From the NCBI RefSeq assembly GCF_001401755.1, contig NZ_KQ474100.1, positions 64,884 through 128,883 on the forward strand: a stretch of 64,000 nt of DNA, read 5' to 3'. Each line of letters starts with the position of its first letter. Positions within the stretch are counted from its first letter, which is position 1. Origin of the DNA: Aquimarina longa SW024 (GTDB lineage: Bacteria; Bacteroidota; Bacteroidia; Flavobacteriales; Flavobacteriaceae). Both the position numbers and the translations under genes were made by a program. Positions 62,680-64,000 of this stretch are shown here, piece by piece. The notes beneath the pieces were generated by a model, which was given only the letters and a program-made list of their open reading frames with translations, made no database searches and was not told the DNA's origin.

Positions 62680-64000
62680 TTAAGTATATAGTTTTTTAAA
62701 TACGATTACCAATTGATTAATAACTTCATGGATTTCTTTTTCATTTAGAGCAGCAAACCCCATTCGGACCCCATTATGTTTAGAATTATCATTGTCATAA
62801 CGTTTCCAATGAGTACTGAATGCTATAGATGATTTTTCAATTTCATTATATACTACATCCCAGTTATATGTGCTATGTAATTTTACCCAGATAGCCATTC
62901 CACCTTTAGGAACTTCAAAATCAAAGAAATTACTAAGTTTTTCTTGTAATAATGAACAAAATAAATCTCTTCTGGTTTTATAGATCTTTAAAACTTTGTT
63001 GCAATGTCTCTGTACATCTCCTGTATTGATCATTTGAGCAAGAGTTTGTTCTAATAGAGTGTCACCTTGTCTATCAATAACACGTCTTAATGTAGCGGCT
63101 TCGTCTATAAAATCTTTGGGAGCGATTAGATATCCTATTCTCATTGCAGGAGCAATGATTTTAGTAAAACCACCAATGTATAGTACATTACCATTATTGT
63201 CATTACTTGCCAAGGGTAAAATCGGAGCATTACTGTAATGAAAATCATAATCATAATCATCTTCTATGATAGCAAATTTATAATGCTGTGCTAGCTGTAG
63301 TAACTGCATGCGTCTTTTTGCAGATAGCGTAACCGTAGTAGGGTGATGATGGTGAGATGTGACATATACAGCACTAATCGTTTTAGTTTTGCATAGCTTT
63401 TCAATAGCATCAGTTACAATTCCTTGATCATCAATAGGTACTTGTTCTATACAGCCTCCCGCTTCTATAAATGTATTATCTGCGGTCATGTAATTAGTGC
63501 TACCTACAATAATCCTGTTGTTATTGGGGAGTATTAATTGACTCGTTAGATATATCCCCATTTGACTACCCCGAGTAATCAAAATATTATCTATTGTGAT
63601 ATGTAATCCTCTGGTTTGATTAAGGTAGGTAACTAGTGCTTTTCTTAATTCTAAATTACCATACACAGAACTGTAGGTTAATAAATTCTTATGATAATTT
63701 TTTTTAGTGATATTTCTATATGTTTTAGCAATTTCTTCAATCGGTGCTAATCGATGGTCAGGGCAGCCATCATCAATTTTCAAAACATTTTTATTACAGG
63801 TATTAGCATACTTTCGTTTTAGGTGTGGTCTTGTTAAAAAAGAAAAGTCACTTTTATTTTTAAGGTTAGTTTTTGATGCTAAAGGATCAATTTTTTTTGG
63901 TGTAATAATAGGTAATGAGCTTGTTACAAAAGTACCTTTTGCAGGAACAGTTTCAATCCACCCTTGGGAAATCAGTTCGTCATATGCAGAAATCACTGTT
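62680..64000 (-). CDS. MocR/GabR-type PLP-dependent regulator, N-terminus outside the window
   Basis: About 439 residues are visible; the frame is open past the right edge. The first visible part (TVISAYDELISQGWIETVPA with KGTFV) is the wing of the GntR winged-helix domain, so the DNA-recognition helix lies beyond the edge. After a linker comes a complete fold-type I aminotransferase domain: LLTYSSVYGNLELRKALVTY, ITRGSQMGIYLTSQ, IEDDYDYDFHY, YIGGFTKIIAPAMRIGYLIA (PLP lysine). MocR proteins sense PLP or amino-compound adducts and regulate adjacent genes, here possibly the gene beyond the edge. Confidence 0.9.
   Translation of the reverse strand, partial: TVISAYDELISQGWIETVPAKGTFVTSSLPIITPKKIDPLASKTNLKNKSDFSFLTRPHLKRKYANTCNKNVLKIDDGCPDHRLAPIEEIAKTYRNITKKNYHKNLLTYSSVYGNLELRKALVTYLNQTRGLHITIDNILITRGSQMGIYLTSQLILPNNNRIIVGSTNYMTADNTFIEAGGCIEQVPIDDQGIVTDAIEKLCKTKTISAVYVTSHHHHPTTVTLSAKRRMQLLQLAQHYKFAIIEDDYDYDFHYSNAPILPLASNDNNGNVLYIGGFTKIIAPAMRIGYLIAPKDFIDEAATLRRVIDRQGDTLLEQTLAQMINTGDVQRHCNKVLKIYKTRRDLFCSLLQEKLSNFFDFEVPKGGMAIWVKLHSTYNWDVVYNEIEKSSIAFSTHWKRYDNDNSKHNGVRMGFAALNEKEIHEVINQLVIVFKKLYT

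Overview
The window is AT-rich chromosomal DNA of a marine-type Flavobacteriaceae bacterium; an Aquimarina-like genus is my best guess. The evidence is Bacteroidota-type promoter cores (TAnnTTTG), a type IX secretion (T9SS) C-terminal sorting domain, a long SecA of 1118 residues without a C-terminal zinc motif, LytTR two-component pairs, a CAL67264-type small membrane protein, and the near absence of Shine-Dalgarno sites. I see no rRNA, tRNA or CRISPR array, and no phage or IS transposase gene.

Layout. 1-3.6 kb: the end of an FAD/Fe-S oxidase, a PPK2 polyphosphate kinase and a secreted M28 peptidase. 3.6-5.0 kb: a gene graveyard, with a HAD gene broken by a 5-bp tandem duplication and bracketed by an 11-bp inverted repeat, two relic genes, and a large imperfect palindrome. 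5.1-10.4 kb: an accessory effector locus. It holds an Hcp/TssD-like protein with a C-terminal extension, a translationally coupled 380-residue toxin with a GIY-YIG-type nuclease tip, and three leucine-rich-repeat (LRR) putative immunity genes separated by two orphan toxin tips. A unit of about 1.24 kb is tandemly repeated. Between near-identical blocks lie variable segments, each running from the end of a toxin gene into the start of the next LRR gene. This looks like a stock of exchangeable toxin-tip/immunity specificity cassettes and is the most interesting feature of the window. 10.4-12.4 kb: a membrane protein of unknown function and a MutS-family ATPase lacking mismatch-recognition domains.

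12.5-27.9 kb: housekeeping and envelope genes (MATE pump, OmpA-family protein, PAP2 phosphatase, PagL-like deacylase, MeaB GTPase), two ECF sigma/anti-sigma units, a double-PilJ-domain protein and an M23 peptidase. 27.9-35 kb: secA, cobalamin adenosyltransferase, recR and a 2-oxoacid dehydrogenase E2. MeaB and the adenosyltransferase both serve B12-dependent methylmalonyl-CoA mutase, which is not in the window. 35-44 kb: a very large PGAP1-like lipase with a T9SS tail, an esterase-like lipoprotein, a metallophosphoesterase, aroC and a dicarboxylate symporter.

44-64 kb: small lipoproteins, a carboxyltransferase subunit packed against a LytS/LytTR system, a secreted endonuclease, ettA, an HAD/CAT pair, histidine decarboxylase, a conserved protein of unknown role, aroB, proline dehydrogenase, a VOC/pentapeptide/DUF2809 run and a MocR-type regulator cut by the window edge. 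Strong hairpin terminators sit at many convergent junctions, and an intergenic repeat of about 60 bp occurs twice (32.7 and 54.0 kb).
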